A stretch of DNA of 64,000 nucleotides. Origin: Mikania micrantha. Taxonomy: Eukaryota > Streptophyta > Magnoliopsida > Asterales > Asteraceae. A model generated the notes under the pieces. That model was not told the DNA's origin and made no database searches. It saw only the letters and a program-made list of their open reading frames with translations. The stretch covers positions 35,717,445 to 35,781,444 of the forward strand of contig CM018690.1 in NCBI GenBank assembly GCA_009363875.1, read 5' to 3'. How positions within the stretch are numbered: the stretch's first letter is position 1; each line of letters starts with the position of its first letter. Both the position numbers and the translations under genes were made by a program. Positions 1 through 10,824 of this stretch are shown one piece after another.

Positions 1-882
1 TAAGTATATAGGAATGTGATATTACGCCAAAAGGCCATTATCAAAACAATAACAAAGAAATTTGTCTACTCTTATGTTGATTGTAGTTAAGATGTTCATC
101 GTCCGGGTTTTACGGTTTTTTGGTGGAACCGTACGGTTTAAAATAATGAAACTAAAACCGAATCGTTAAAAATAAAAACTAAACCAGATCAAACCGTTAT
201 CAACGGTTTGGTTTTACGGTTTGGGCTTTTTGGTTTTGAAATTTTGGCCATGTTAAAAATAAAAACCGAATTAAACCGAACCGTTTTTCGGTTTAAGAGA
301 GCTAATTACACCAGATACAATTGTATTTTTGTATGACTCATAAATCATGAACATAACACACACACACACACATATATAAGAATTTTATCATGTGAAAACT
401 CAATCTTAGAGTGAAAACTCAATTTTATAGTGTAAAAACCTTTAAACTGTATCTAGACTATTTCTTTGAAATCTTATAAATAAACATGTGATACACATTG
501 AATTTGATTAGAAATTGACTTTTGAATCTCGAAATCTGCAACACGTGTTTTTGTTCATAGCGTCCCGCCGCAACACGGTGGGAAGTTTGCTAGTTGCTAT
601 TAAATACCATGTTTTATTAAAAATAAATATCAAATCTACATGCATTATAATAAATAATAAAAATATTAAACTGCCTTTTATCAACTTTTTGATGTAAATT
701 TTTTCTCAGTATAAAAAATATGTGGAGATCTTCAATAAAAAGTTTTGTAAATTTAACATCCTTATGGCAACATGTGCACCCACTACTCTGTTCTGATAAC
801 TTAAAGTACCAAAAAAAACATTTTTTTACAGATTAAAATAAATGTAAAATAATTTTTAAAGTTATAATATTACTTTTTTTTA
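1..882. other. AT-rich intergenic DNA, no gene seen
   Basis: There is no supported coding region. Around 100-300 lie several inverted and direct copies of ACGGTTT/AAACCG-type words that look like the remains of a fold-back element, but clean ends and a target duplication are not visible. A short (CA)n/(AT)n run lies near 358-378. The 60-aa ORF at 515-697 has no recognisable domain and is treated as chance. Confidence 0.5.
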
Positions 883-1029
883 ACGGCAAATGTCTCAATC
901 ATGTGAACTCACTGTTTCCAGACTATGTCACCAAGGTCTAGTTATCAGGACCTCGCATCAGGACCTTGAAAAGGATTTGAACCCAAAACCTCTTATTTGA
1001 AAAAATCTGAATTACCACTTAACTAAACA
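883..1029 (-). mobile_element. tRNA-derived SINE, minus strand
   Basis: Read on the minus strand, this has an A-box-like TTAGTTAAGTGGTAA (plus 1011-1025), then a B box GGGTTCAAATCC (plus 973-984). It ends in TTTGCCGTT followed by an A run (around 880). This is the layout of an RNA polymerase III-transcribed, tRNA-derived SINE. The 3' end matches the tails of other SINE copies in this window. No clear target-site duplication is seen; another SINE has landed right beside its 5' end, which may have blurred it. Confidence 0.6.
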
Positions 1030-1044
1030 ATATAGCAAAAAAGT

Positions 1045-1381
1045 ATAAATTGGATGTGGCTCAATGGTAGAGCACTCACTTTACTAGTGAGAGGTAGGGG
1101 GTTCAAACCTCACTATCACCAATTTATATGGGAGATATGAGGGATGACCCTGGCTTGCCAGGGTTCGAGTCCTGATCTCACCCGGTTTTACCGGCTCCTC
1201 GCCGTCGTGCCGTTCGGCGGGCGTGGGGGTCGGGTTTTATCCAGGGAATCCCTCAATTGGTGGATCGCTAGGGGCTCCGTCCGTCCGGACTAGTGGCCGG
1301 CTCGGGTTACCTTTAGCCAATGAGGGCCGCGTACGGAGTACCCGGCGTTTACTTAGTTGGCCGTTCCAAAAATATATATAT
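1045..1381 (+). mobile_element. Two-part tRNA-derived SINE with 15-bp target duplication
   Basis: The element is flanked by an exact 15-bp direct repeat ATATAGCAAAAAAGT (1030-1044 and 1382-1396). The first 81 bp fold like a tRNA: a D-arm region with A box TGGCTCAATGG, a CTCAC/GTGAG anticodon stem with a seven-base loop, and B box GGGTTCAAACC. A second unit starts near 1126 and has its own B box GGGTTCGAGTCC (near 1160). It runs into a GC-rich body ending TTGGCCGTTCCAAAAA plus an (AT)n tail. The second unit alone is homologous to the minus-strand copy at 9225-9467. Because the duplication spans both parts, they moved as one element. Confidence 0.85.
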
Positions 1382-1724
1382 ATATAGCAAAAAAGTCAAC
1401 AAGCACGTGCTGTCCAACTGGCGATATGTCCGTAAGTTCACATTTCGATGTTTCAGTTTATACATCCACGTTGTTAGATACTATTTTTAGGTACCGAAAT
1501 TCTATTTTAATTTCCATGTGTTATCGTATTTATTGAGTGGTATTCATTTTTTTAGCATATATTAAAATTTTGTGTCTAACACGCTAAACCACGTTTTATT
1601 GCAACCTTTACATTAAATGGTTAAACAGGTAAAATGAATTAAAATTTAAGTCAACGCGCTTAAAATAATCGAACCCTAACTATATAATCGGAATTCATGA
1701 AAACAATCATATATTTGTGAGACA

Positions 1725-2029
1725 TGGTAATGACGCGTGACCCGGGCTATCACCCGGATTTGTGTCCGATCCAAAAAGGTTTTACGCGGCAAGGTTAAAG
1801 CTTCATGACCGGTTTTTCTCTGGGACGGTTGGTTGACGAGTCTTTGACTCTAACAAACTTGGCCCGTCAGGGGGTTGGGTGGAGCCTCCGCTGCAATCGA
1901 AGCATCAGTGAGCTTCTCTAATGCAACTGAAAAATGCACCGCTGCAATTGTAGCATGAGTGTAAGGCTGAGGTTTCGATACCCAGTCATTTCACTCCGAG
2001 GAAACATCAACCGTCGTTCCAAAAAAAAT
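1725..2029 (+). mobile_element. Probable SINE-related sequence
   Basis: This stretch is more GC-rich than its surroundings. It ends in CAACCGTCGTTCC followed by an A run (2009-2028), resembling the tails of the other SINEs here, and carries a B-box-like GGTTTCGATACCC near 1970. The B box lies close to the 3' end, which is unusual, and no target duplication was found. The 5' limit is a guess; it could be a rearranged or composite copy. Confidence 0.35.
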
Positions 2030-2195
2030 GTTTTACATGCAAACCTATAAGAAGTTTCATGGATGAAAATTTATGACAAAATTTAAACTGACATGTTTCA
2101 AAAGAAATTTATATCGAAACACAGGTAAGGATAAATGGTGATATTGAAAGTTAAGAGAGACAAATATAGTAGGTATATAATTTAAAAAAATAAAA

Positions 2196-3295
2196 GAGTT
2201 AATTACACGGATGGTCCCTAACTATCGGAAATTACAACGGTGGCCGAATACTTTGCAAAAACGTAACACGGATGGTCACTGGGTTGGATGGGCGTTATCT
2301 TTTTCTGTTAAATGAGTTTAATTGACTAAAATGCCTTTCTTATTAAAAAAACAAAAAAGACAAATGTGTGTATACACACAAATAGATACACACTTGCACC
2401 ACCGAAAACCTCCGGCAACACCACCACCACGCACCTCCGGCAACCACCCCCACCGAGCAGCTCCGGCAACCACCCCCACCGATAACCACCATCAACATCA
2501 TCCGTCAACCATAACCACCAACCACCTGCCACCACCACCACAGATCTCCGGATAGTTTATCTTCGATGATACCACCAGCACCACCACCGGCCTTCATTTC
2601 AAAAACCCATCATAATCACCTGCACCTGGCTACTGTACCACCATCATCTGAGGTTATTAACGATTAGGATTTGGGGTTGAATCCGATGACTTCGTCCGGG
2701 CAGCCGCCGTTGCTTCCCTTGAGGCACACGACGAAGGAGGAGAAAATAATGCCGGAGCTAATTCAAACCCAATCCTAACGAATCAGAACCATTATGTTGG
2801 TGAGTGAGGGTTAGGTTTTTATAGATGTGCATCGGAGAGCGAGTATTGCGGCTATACGAGATAAAAGGTCTGATTTCATACATGCGCATGATGTGGTCGC
2901 CGGTGATGGTATTGTCTCCTGTGATGATGTGGTCGCGATTCCAGTCGCAATTAGTGTCAAATGTTGTGGTCACCGGTGATTGTGTGGTGGTAGTGTGGTG
3001 ATGGGTGGTTGGTAATTGCAAGTGAAGGTGGTGATGTTTGTCTGGTCTTTGGTGTGTTACCAGAGAAGAGAAGAGATGTTACGGTTTTCTCCTTAGAGAA
3101 GGAGAAGGGTGGTAAAGGGGTAAGGGTATTTTGTTCATTTATAAAAATTAACAGAAAAAGTTAACGCACATCCAACTCAGGGACCACCCGTGTTACGTTT
3201 TTGCAAAGTATTCGGCTACCATTGTAACTTCTTATAGTTATGGGACCATTCGTGCAATATGGGTAAACCACATGGACCATCCGTGTAATTAACTC
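2196..3295. mobile_element. Mutator-like non-autonomous element with long terminal inverted repeats
   Basis: The ends are inverted copies that start GAGTTAATTACAC and stay similar for about 120-150 bp; the right arm has an extra ~30 bp. The flanks are 9-bp repeats matching 8 of 9 (AAAATAAAA / TAAATAAAA), as expected for Mutator-like transposition. No transposase is present. The interior is much more GC-rich than its surroundings, with CCACCACC/CTCCGGCAAC repeats (about 2395-2545) and a stretch with coding-like composition around 2650-2770. It may be captured host sequence, but no known protein was recognised. The ORFs on both strands here are short and repetitive. Confidence 0.75.
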
Positions 3296-3489
3296 TAAAT
3301 AAAAAAAAACAAAGCAAAAAAATATAATACGCATAGAATTACGGCGAAAAAGAGGGTGCGATTGCGTGAATTTGTGAACCTGGAAAAAAAAGAGAAAAAT
3401 TGAATTAATAAGTTGATTTAGGATAGAATATTGTAAAATTAAATTAAAACCAATTAAAAATTGAAACTTATAAATTGAATTTGGAGCAA

Positions 3490-3725
3490 AACGTTGCACC
3501 TGAAAACCGATGCTTTTAAAATCGGATCGGACGTCGAACCGTTCTCTTCGCAGGTTAGTAGTTGGACTAGATTTAAGAACCGAATTAAGAACCGGATTAC
3601 GTCATAAATATTATATAAATATATATAAATATATAATATATTTAAAAAACCAGTTCGACCGTCCGGTTTCCCAGTCCGACCACCGGTTCACCGGTTAAAC
3701 CGGCCGGTTCTTTCAAAAACGGTAT
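3490..3725. repeat. AACCGG-rich fold-back remnant
   Basis: The sequence is rich in AACCGG/CCGGTT words, including AACCGGCCGGTT near 3700, around an AT-rich centre. The same words recur at about 10455-10495 in intron 2 of the ascorbate oxidase gene, so they probably belong to one old DNA-element family. No precise ends or target duplication were identified. Confidence 0.35.
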
Positions 3726-4114
3726 CTAGCACTAAACCAGCACACCCTTGAAACCAACTTGACAATACGGTCCCGGTTTGAAAATATTGCTGAAAACCAC
3801 CCTCAACTTGATTACTTCTTTTTTCCCACTAATTTTAAGGTTTTTTTTAATCATCTCTAATCGATCATCCTAGTTATAACCATTTGAACGTAAGACGATT
3901 ACATAAAAATAATTTTTGTTTAAAAACCAAAAAAATATATACCGTGTACTTTTTTTTATTGAAGTCGTGTTTTTTTCCTCTATATTTTATATTTTTGTAT
4001 TATATTTAAAAATACAGTAAAAAAATAAAACACTTTAAAATTTTAAAACAATTTTTTTTAACATATCATTTGAACTTCAAACTTAATTTTAGTATTTTTG
4101 TCTTTTCAAACTAG
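3726..4114. other. AT-rich intergenic DNA, nothing recognised
   Basis: Mostly A/T runs with no long ORF, no clear inverted ends and no protein similarity that I recognise. Confidence 0.5.
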
Positions 4115-4195
<81 letters not shown>

Positions 4196-4196
4196 T
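4115..4196. repeat. (ATT)n microsatellite, about 26 units
   Basis: A nearly perfect trinucleotide ATT run of about 80 bp. It produces a poly-leucine reading frame that is not a gene. Confidence 0.95.
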
Positions 4197-4432
4197 TTAC
4201 GTAGGGTTGTGCTTTTTATATACAAAATCAAAAGGTTAATTATATGTGTAGTCTATTTTTTGTCCGCATTCGTATCTTTAAATCGCGTGTTTAAAAAGTC
4301 TCATGTTTAAGTCACATTGATTGTTATTTTATTACAGCTTTAATTTCCAGCTCTTAAAAGTTTTTGGTTAGTTAGTCAAGATAACTAACATACCTTTTTA
4401 TAAGCCAATTTTCAAAAGGGTTCTACTATACA

Positions 4433-4915
4433 TAGGGCTGTAAACGAACCGAATGTTCAGCAAACAATTCGTGAACCGTTCGGCAGAAAGTTCGTTTATG
4501 TTCGTTCGTTTAATAAATGAACGAACACGAACAAGAAATTCCGTTCGTTTAATTAAATGAACGAACATGAACATAGGTCGTGTTCGTTCATTTGTGTTCG
4601 TGAACGTTCGGTAACATGTTCGTTTACGTTCGTTTATGTTCGGTTAAGTTTATTTATTATATATATTCATTAAATGTGTTCTATATTTTTTATTTTTGGT
4701 TTAATTCTATGATATTTAAGTTATTTTTAGTTTAATACTAGAATATTTTAATTTATATTTTTATAAATGATTATTTCCAATGCTTAAAATTAATAATGTT
4801 GATTTTATTGGTTAAATAATATGTGTTCGTTAGCGTTCGTGAACAAGCTAAATTCCTTAATGAACGAACACGAACAAGATATTGTTATTCGGTTAACGCA
4901 TTAAGGTAAGGTTAA
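4433..4915. mobile_element. hAT-like non-autonomous element remnant, GAACGAACA-rich
   Basis: The left end TAGGGCTGTAAACGAACC resembles the end of the hAT-like MITE at 14811-14981. The body is full of GTTCGTT/AACGAAC words on both strands (4450-4640 and 4815-4885), a typical subterminal-repeat pattern. A matching right end and an 8-bp target duplication were not found, so it is probably truncated or decayed. Confidence 0.5.
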
Positions 4916-4925
4916 CAATTGAACT

Positions 4926-4926
<1 letters not shown>

Positions 4927-4959
<33 letters not shown>

Positions 4960-5292
4960 GAAAACCTCTTTTTAATGTGAAAACCATAGTAAAAAATGTA
5001 AAAAACGTCTTTTATGAATTTTTTTTACATTTTTGTAATATTATTTGGCACATTTAAAAAAAAAATTTAAGTACCGAGTAGTTTTTTTTTTTAATTATTT
5101 TGTAAATCCATGTAAAATATACAAAACGTTGCGTTAAATATTACGAAATTTTTTTACGTGTTGTTACCTATTTTTTACATGGTCTACAAAATATTTTCTA
5201 AAACAAAAATATTCGATGCTTTTTAATTTTTTAATAAAAATATATTAGACAATTTTACAAACCTTATTTTTACCATGGTTTTCACACTAAAA
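4927..5292. mobile_element. AT-rich MITE with GTGAAAACCAT inverted ends
   Basis: Inverted copies of AATGTGAAAACCATAGTAAAAA (near 4972) and its complement-like partner ACCATGGTTTTCACACT (near 5272) bracket an AT-rich centre with many A/T runs. An (AT)n run (about 4927-4948) lies at the left. The superfamily is not assigned because the target duplication is unclear. Confidence 0.45.
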
Positions 5293-5324
5293 ATTGATTT
5301 TCAAATTATTATTACCACACACAC

Positions 5325-5388
5325 ATTGCATCATTTTAGAGGCCTTTCTAAGCTAATTGCATCATTTTAGAGGCCTTTCTAAGCTAAA
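5325..5388. repeat. 31-bp tandem duplication
   Basis: Two nearly perfect adjacent copies of a ~31-bp unit containing ATCATTTTAGAGGCCTTTCT. This is a recent local duplication with no known function. Confidence 0.8.
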
Positions 5389-5714
5389 TCCTCTTTTAAT
5401 ATTTAATATTGTACTTCTTTTGTAGTATTACTATGTGTACTTTCATATAATTATGTACTACAAAACGTCAATTGTTATTTCTCCTTTTTTTTTTTTTTTT
5501 TTAATGCAAACACACTTTGTCTAAAATAAACTTCAGCTTTTGTAATTATATGATCTCTTCATACAATGATTTTGGCCTCTTTGCATCTATCAGGAGTCTC
5601 TCACCAGGATCTAAGAAAAAAGGTGTGTATCAGCATTTATAATTTAAAGTAAACTGCATTTTAATTGTTTCTTCACGTTTTGTTTAACTTTCAAAGTCCT
5701 TTAACACCTTCAGT

Positions 5715-5962
5715 TATTCTGACGGTTGATAGCTAAGATCGATTCCTTGATCTCCGGCCTTGAGACACGTATGCCCCCAGATGCGCGGGTTCCGGATGGA
5801 ATCCGTAAACCCTTGCCCCCATTAGGTTCGAATCCAGGATTAAAGCCCTGATTCGTTCCTTCACCTGGATATCCATTAAATTGCACCCAACAAGGTTACA
5901 ACTCAAGACCTTCACTTTGAAAGGGTGGACCTTTACTAGTTGAGGCAATTCTCCGGATTCAT
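5715..5962 (-). mobile_element. Probable tRNA-derived SINE, minus strand
   Basis: On the minus strand an A-box-like GCCTCAACTAG is followed by CAAAGTGAAGGTCTTGAGTTG, a degenerate B box. A body with a second GGATTCGAACC box follows, and a 3' end TATCAACCGTCAGAA that resembles the tail of the copy ending at 2028. No target duplication was found, so the limits are approximate. The minus ORF at 5733-5981 lies inside it and is not a gene. Confidence 0.45.
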
Positions 5963-6106
5963 TTAATTTGATTTTTCCCACATTTTTTCCGTAAAATTAA
6001 CTGACGTTAATAACTCTGCTTACTTTTTTTAGATGTTTATACTCCTCTATTAAATGCAATTCTCATCTATTTCGTTTGGTAAATATATAATATTAGGTGT
6101 TGTCTA

Positions 6107-6296
6107 AGTCAGGGGAGGTACCCTGTGACTTCAATACTAGAGAGCTCACCGGTTCAAGTCCTGGTATAGACAAAATAGCGGTTTCATGCTGGGCGATGAG
6201 GTTTTCTCTCATTTATGTTGGGTTTCCTCCTATCAGATTTGGATATGATCGGGTGAGTATATGGCAAATCAGTGATCCAGATTGCCGTTCAGAAAA
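6107..6296 (+). mobile_element. SINE with 12-bp target duplication
   Basis: Exact 12-bp direct repeats AGGTGTTGTCTA flank it (6095-6106 and 6297-6308). It has a B box GGTTCAAGTCC (6151-6161) and ends ATTGCCGTTCAGAAAA. The 3' end and parts of the body resemble the element at about 6990-7192. The ORF spanning 6097-6309 is this element, not a gene. Confidence 0.8.
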
Positions 6297-6309
6297 AGGT
6301 GTTGTCTAG

Positions 6310-6985
6310 TCTTCTGTTAAAAAGTTTATTTATAAGCAGGTATAATTATTTCTATTTTTATATTTATAATTTTATCTAAAACATAAAATATATTATTGAG
6401 TTTTTTTTTCATAATTAATAATTAGTATGATGTAATTACTTATTAGATATAATTAATATAAATAATAGATCGTTTAAGCTGTTAGTCATAAATTAATCAA
6501 ACTTGCTGTATGAAAGTCAAGCTAAATATTGTTCAATGTTCATTAAAAGAACTTGAAAATAGGAGTGTTTATCTTATCGAATATCGGTTTTTGGATTTAA
6601 AAACTCTACGACCCTATTTGAAATGGGTCCCATTCTTCTAGCCTTTCCCCGAAGTCGATGACTATTCATCGCGATTACCTTGACACCAAAGAAGAGTTCG
6701 ACCCAATGCTTTATTTCTGTCCTAGTTGATCTTGATTCGACATTAGAAGTATATTGATTTTTCCCCAATAACCGAATACTTTTGTCTGTAAATACTGCAT
6801 ACCTGATTCCATCCATAAATCGATTTGATTCCCTATGAGTTCTAGTCTCAATAAGACTACTAATTCTTACCGTTCATATAGTATGATATGAATATACCAC
6901 ATCAATTCGTTATGTATGGATGATGAGATTTCATTGATACATAGCTAATTCCAATAGACTTATTGGAGGGTCCCATTGGCGTGCA
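6310..6985. other. Intergenic DNA, nothing recognised
   Basis: AT-rich, with one less AT-rich block (about 6595-6840) that gives an 80-aa minus ORF with no recognisable domain. The composition change suggests an inserted organellar-like or repeat fragment, but I cannot identify it. Confidence 0.35.
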
Positions 6986-6989
6986 TCCA

Positions 6990-7192
6990 GTAGGGCTTCT
7001 AGCCTAGTGGTAACTCCTTGACTTTTCTTATAAGAGGTCTTCGGTTGGAGTCTCACCTAGAGCAAATATTGCTCTGGGTTGAGCCAGTGGGTTATTCGGA
7101 TGGGTCAGGTCAGCATGCTATGTTATTCGGGCGGAAAAATGATCTATTTGCCAGGGTGATCCCGGGTGGCCGGACATTTGCTGTTCAAAAAA
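6990..7192 (+). mobile_element. tRNA-derived SINE
   Basis: A box TAGCCTAGTGG (7000-7010), B box GGTTGGAGTCTC (7043-7054) and a 3' end TTTGCTGTTCAAAAAA identify a SINE related to the copy at 6107-6296. A target duplication is not obvious, so the 5' end is approximate. Confidence 0.6.
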
Positions 7193-7199
7193 TTTTTTG

Positions 7200-9215
7200 A
7201 AATCTGACATTATCTGAATAAGAAATATGTTTAGTTAATGCAAATCCATCCGAATAATCAAATAACTTAAATAAACATGATTTTCATGCCCAAATAACCT
7301 CTATAAACAAGTTTTATTCGGTTTATTCGGGTTGAATTCGAATATTTGATTCGTACAAGTTAGATTTTGCATATCTAATATTCAATTCGATGAATAGAAA
7401 AAAGGCAATCTAACTATAATCTATCAAAATATCCAAATAATTAGGAATTTGAATCGATCTTTTAGATTTTGTATACAATTTAGATTTTCGGATTTTTTTT
7501 GAATATTTCTGACTAAGCTGATTTAAAATAAATAAAACAATTATATTGATTTTTTCCTGTCACAAATACGCGTTCAGTCCACTATATTATTTTGCTTTTT
7601 GTATTTTAATTTTTTTTGACACGTACGTTTATCTAGAAAAAGTCGCATTTCCATGCATGCAACTTTTACTTTTTTTTAATCATAATATTTTTTAAATTAT
7701 ATCCCATCACTCTTTTTTTGTTATAAAATATAATCGTATGCAACTTTCTTTCAATTAATAAAATATAGACGCTTTACCCCTCTTAAATATAAAACTAAAA
7801 ATTTAACAAAAGTTGTTAAAAAAAAAAAAACTAAAGTAGGACTAAAGGCTCACCAGTCACCATGTTTATTCTTTAAACATCGTTCAGAGCGTACAAGGAA
7901 TCATTATGTTAAGTTAAATGACAAGATAAAAAAAATTAATAAGACAAATACTCGCACACTTGTATAATTAACCTCCTAAACTATTTTATATATTATTTTG
8001 AAATAAATTTTTATAATAAAGATAATATATACTAATAAATTTGTGAAAAGCATAAATGCCTATACGTAATGATTTTTAAAACAATTAATTTTTTAAAAGT
8101 GATCCAGTTTCATGTTTCATCCTTTGAGTTATTTTCATGTGCATAGAATGCTTTCAATCATGTAGAAAAATAAATACATGATGCTTGACGTAACTTCCGT
8201 TATAAGTGAATTTAAATAATTAAAAAAAACCCTTAAAACCAGTTAAATATTAAATCGTCAAATCATAAAAATCAACGTCAGTAGGAACCTTCCCCGGAAT
8301 TATATATGGAACCTTGTTTGTACGTTCGTAAGTTGACGTTGGTAAATTTTTTTGAAAATGTCATAGTAAACGCAAAAAAATTTCTTTAATCATTATCTTA
8401 ATTTAATTAATTTTAATTTAATTTAGAGGCATTTATATATTTTCTCTTTTAATATCATTTATTACATATATACCTATAAAAAAGTCAATTACAAATTTTC
8501 TCTTACATTTTTTTTAAATATTTCTTTTACAAATAAACCAGTCAATTACATATTTTCTCTTCTAAGAAGAAATATATAATTGATTTTAAAGGTTGGTTAA
8601 ATATGTAATAAAATATATTTTAATAATCATTTAATTAATGTTAAGACAAGATAGACCGATGAATCGAGTTCACATCGAATTTTTTATAAATTTAATTTCT
8701 TCATTTTATAATCTTACTGTTTTGCTTGCTTCGTTTGGTTTCATGTTTTTTGAATAGTAAATTTAAGTAATATAATTCATATATGAAATTTTGGATATCG
8801 AAATGAATATTCAAATTCTTTGAATAATATCTAGTTATTTAATATTTTTCTTAAATTTAATAATTAAAAAAAATTGAATATTCAAAAATAATCCGAAATA
8901 ACAAGAAATTATCAAAATATCCAAAATATCGGAAAAATTAAATGTAATATCTTATATTTATAATTAACATACGTTCTTTATATTTTTATAAAACATATAT
9001 CTGATCATTCGGATATTCAAAATATCTGAGAATTTTCAAAACTGTATATAGAGTGTATTCCTCTTGTAAGATCAAAAGCCAATAAAATTATATATAGTTT
9101 CCTTCGAAGATATTTAGAGCGTGTTTTTCCCCTTTCAACTGGTCCACTCTCCTCATAAAAGTCAACATGATATGCAACTTTCACTAATTGGGCATTACTT
9201 TTTATATTATTACAT
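7200..9215. other. AT-rich intergenic DNA with degenerate MITE traces
   Basis: No gene is supported. Between about 8460 and 8620 an inverted arrangement of ACATATTTTCTCTT / AAGAAATATATAATTG resembles the small MITEs at 11868-12161 and 20754-20858. The remainder is long A/T runs without recognisable structure. Confidence 0.4.
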
Positions 9216-9224
9216 AAACATGTA

Positions 9225-9467
9225 TTTTTTTTATAATGGCCAACTAATCAACTGCCGGGTACACTGTACGCGACCCCCAATGACTAAAGGATGCCCAAGC
9301 TGGCCACTAGTCCAGATGGACGAAGCCCCTAACCCACTAGCCACCAATTCCCAAGGAAAACCCGACACAAGCACACGCCCAAAGGCACGACGGTGAAAAG
9401 TCGGTAAAACAGGGTAGGATCAAGAATCGAACCCAGGACCTGGGTCTTCTATCACTTCTCCCATATA
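9225..9467 (-). mobile_element. SINE, single-unit relative of the 1045-1381 element
   Basis: Read on the minus strand it begins ATATGGGAGAAGTG, carries B box GGGTTCGATTC and ends TTGATTAGTTGGCCATTATAAA. It aligns along its length with the second unit (1126-1381) of the two-part SINE. Flanking repeats AAACATGTA (9216-9224 and 9468-9476) mark the insertion. It lacks the extra tRNA-like head of the other copy. Confidence 0.75.
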
Positions 9468-9486
9468 AAACATGTAACATTAGCAC

Positions 9487-9825
9487 TTTAGACCATCTGT
9501 AGTACACACCCCACTGAAATCCCACCCTACCTAGATCTAATTCCACTGAAATTTTCTGTCACGTCATCACTCCAGTGAAAAACTTTCCTCACTGTGCCAC
9601 ATCATCAGTTAATCACCACTGAAAAACCTTAAAATCTAAAGTGGGTCCCAACCTTTTTATACCCAACAATGGGTGAATAGGAGGCCACACGGGACGCGGA
9701 AGCCGCTAGGAGATCAAAATGGAGGCCGCCAAGTAGGGGGCGGTGTGCCCGCTCACCCCGCCCGAACTTTCCTCCCCGCAGCCCAAGCGGCTTACCCATT
9801 AATTAAGGAATAAGGATGGTCTTAG
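9487..9825. mobile_element. MITE in the ascorbate oxidase promoter region
   Basis: Inverted ends TTAGACCATC (9488-9497) and GGATGGTCTTAG (9814-9825) enclose about 340 bp with a GC-rich right half. It ends roughly 165 bp upstream of the ascorbate oxidase start codon and could influence transcription of that gene. The superfamily is uncertain: the ends resemble PIF/Harbinger-type MITEs, but the target duplication is not clear. Confidence 0.5.
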
Positions 9826-9890
9826 CAGGGAAGCCCGAAAGCAATTTACAACAAATATAATAAATAAATAAATAGATATTATATACCTGC

Positions 9891-9915
9891 ATATATATAT
9901 ATATATATATATAAT
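9891..9915 (+). promoter_or_regulatory. (AT)n tract, candidate TATA region of ascorbate oxidase
   Basis: A TATATA-rich dinucleotide run lies 75-100 bp upstream of the start codon at 9990, a suitable distance for a core promoter with a short leader. This is an inference from position and composition only. Confidence 0.4.
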
Positions 9916-9989
9916 ACACAATATGTGATGTGTAATATTGTTTCTTACATGCTCACAAAAATCAACCACTTCATTTCCTATTAACAAAG

Positions 9990-10783
9990 ATGAAAGAACT
10001 GGTATTAATATGCATATTTGTGGTATCGATTTTTAGCCTAAACTCTACAGTGGAAGCCCGGATTCGACATTACAGATGGGAGGTTAAGTACGAGTTCAAA
10101 TCACCAGACTGCTACAAGAAGCTGGTCATAACCATTAATGGCAGGAGCCCTGGTCCCACGATACTGGCTCAACAAGGAGACACCATTGTTGTTGATATTA
10201 AGAACAGTTTAGTGACCGAAAACACTGCTGTTCATTGGCACGGCATCAGACAGGTAACTAATTAATTATCAACACTCAGCTTCAAGAGTTGTTAGATTTT
10301 TATATATTGATTTTGTTTTTGGATGGTTGCAGATTGGAACTCCATGGTCGGATGGAACAGAAGGAGTTACTCAATGTCCTATTTTACCAGGAGACACCTT
10401 TAGATATAAGTTTGTTGTTGACAGGGTAAGTACATGTATTTCCAAGGTTTTTAGAACAGGACTGGGAACCGGATTCAAACTAACCGGCCGGTTGAGCCAA
10501 ATCTTCGAATTGTTTTTTAACATAATTGTAAACACATTTAGAACACTTTCTTATTTTATGAGTTTGCGTAAATTCATCACCGTTTGAGAGTTAACGTCGT
10601 TGTAAAAACTTACAACGATACAACGATTTTAACTCTCAAACGGTGATGAATTTACGCAAACTCATAAAATTAAAAAGTGTTCTAAATGTGTTTACAATTA
10701 TGTTAAAAAATTTCGAAAATTTGGCTTGATCTTTGACGTGTTATTTGGTTATTGCGTATTAAGTGGGTTATTTTTTTTATCCT

Positions 10784-10824
<41 letters not shown>

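Noticed and set aside
1045..1125. Functional tRNA gene
   Set aside because: It folds like a tRNA, but it lies inside a target-site duplication and continues into a SINE body, so it is the head of a SINE.
2758..3021. Histidine/threonine-rich peptide gene
   Set aside because: Low-complexity frame in the interior of a Mutator-like element, without supporting features.
4098..4310. Leucine-rich small protein
   Set aside because: The frame is the translation of an (ATT)n microsatellite.
9121..9546. Overlapping ORFs of 91 and 69 aa
   Set aside because: Both are translations of the minus-strand SINE at 9225-9467 and its flanks.
10327..10587. Separate 86-aa gene
   Set aside because: This is exon 2 of ascorbate oxidase read through into intron 2.
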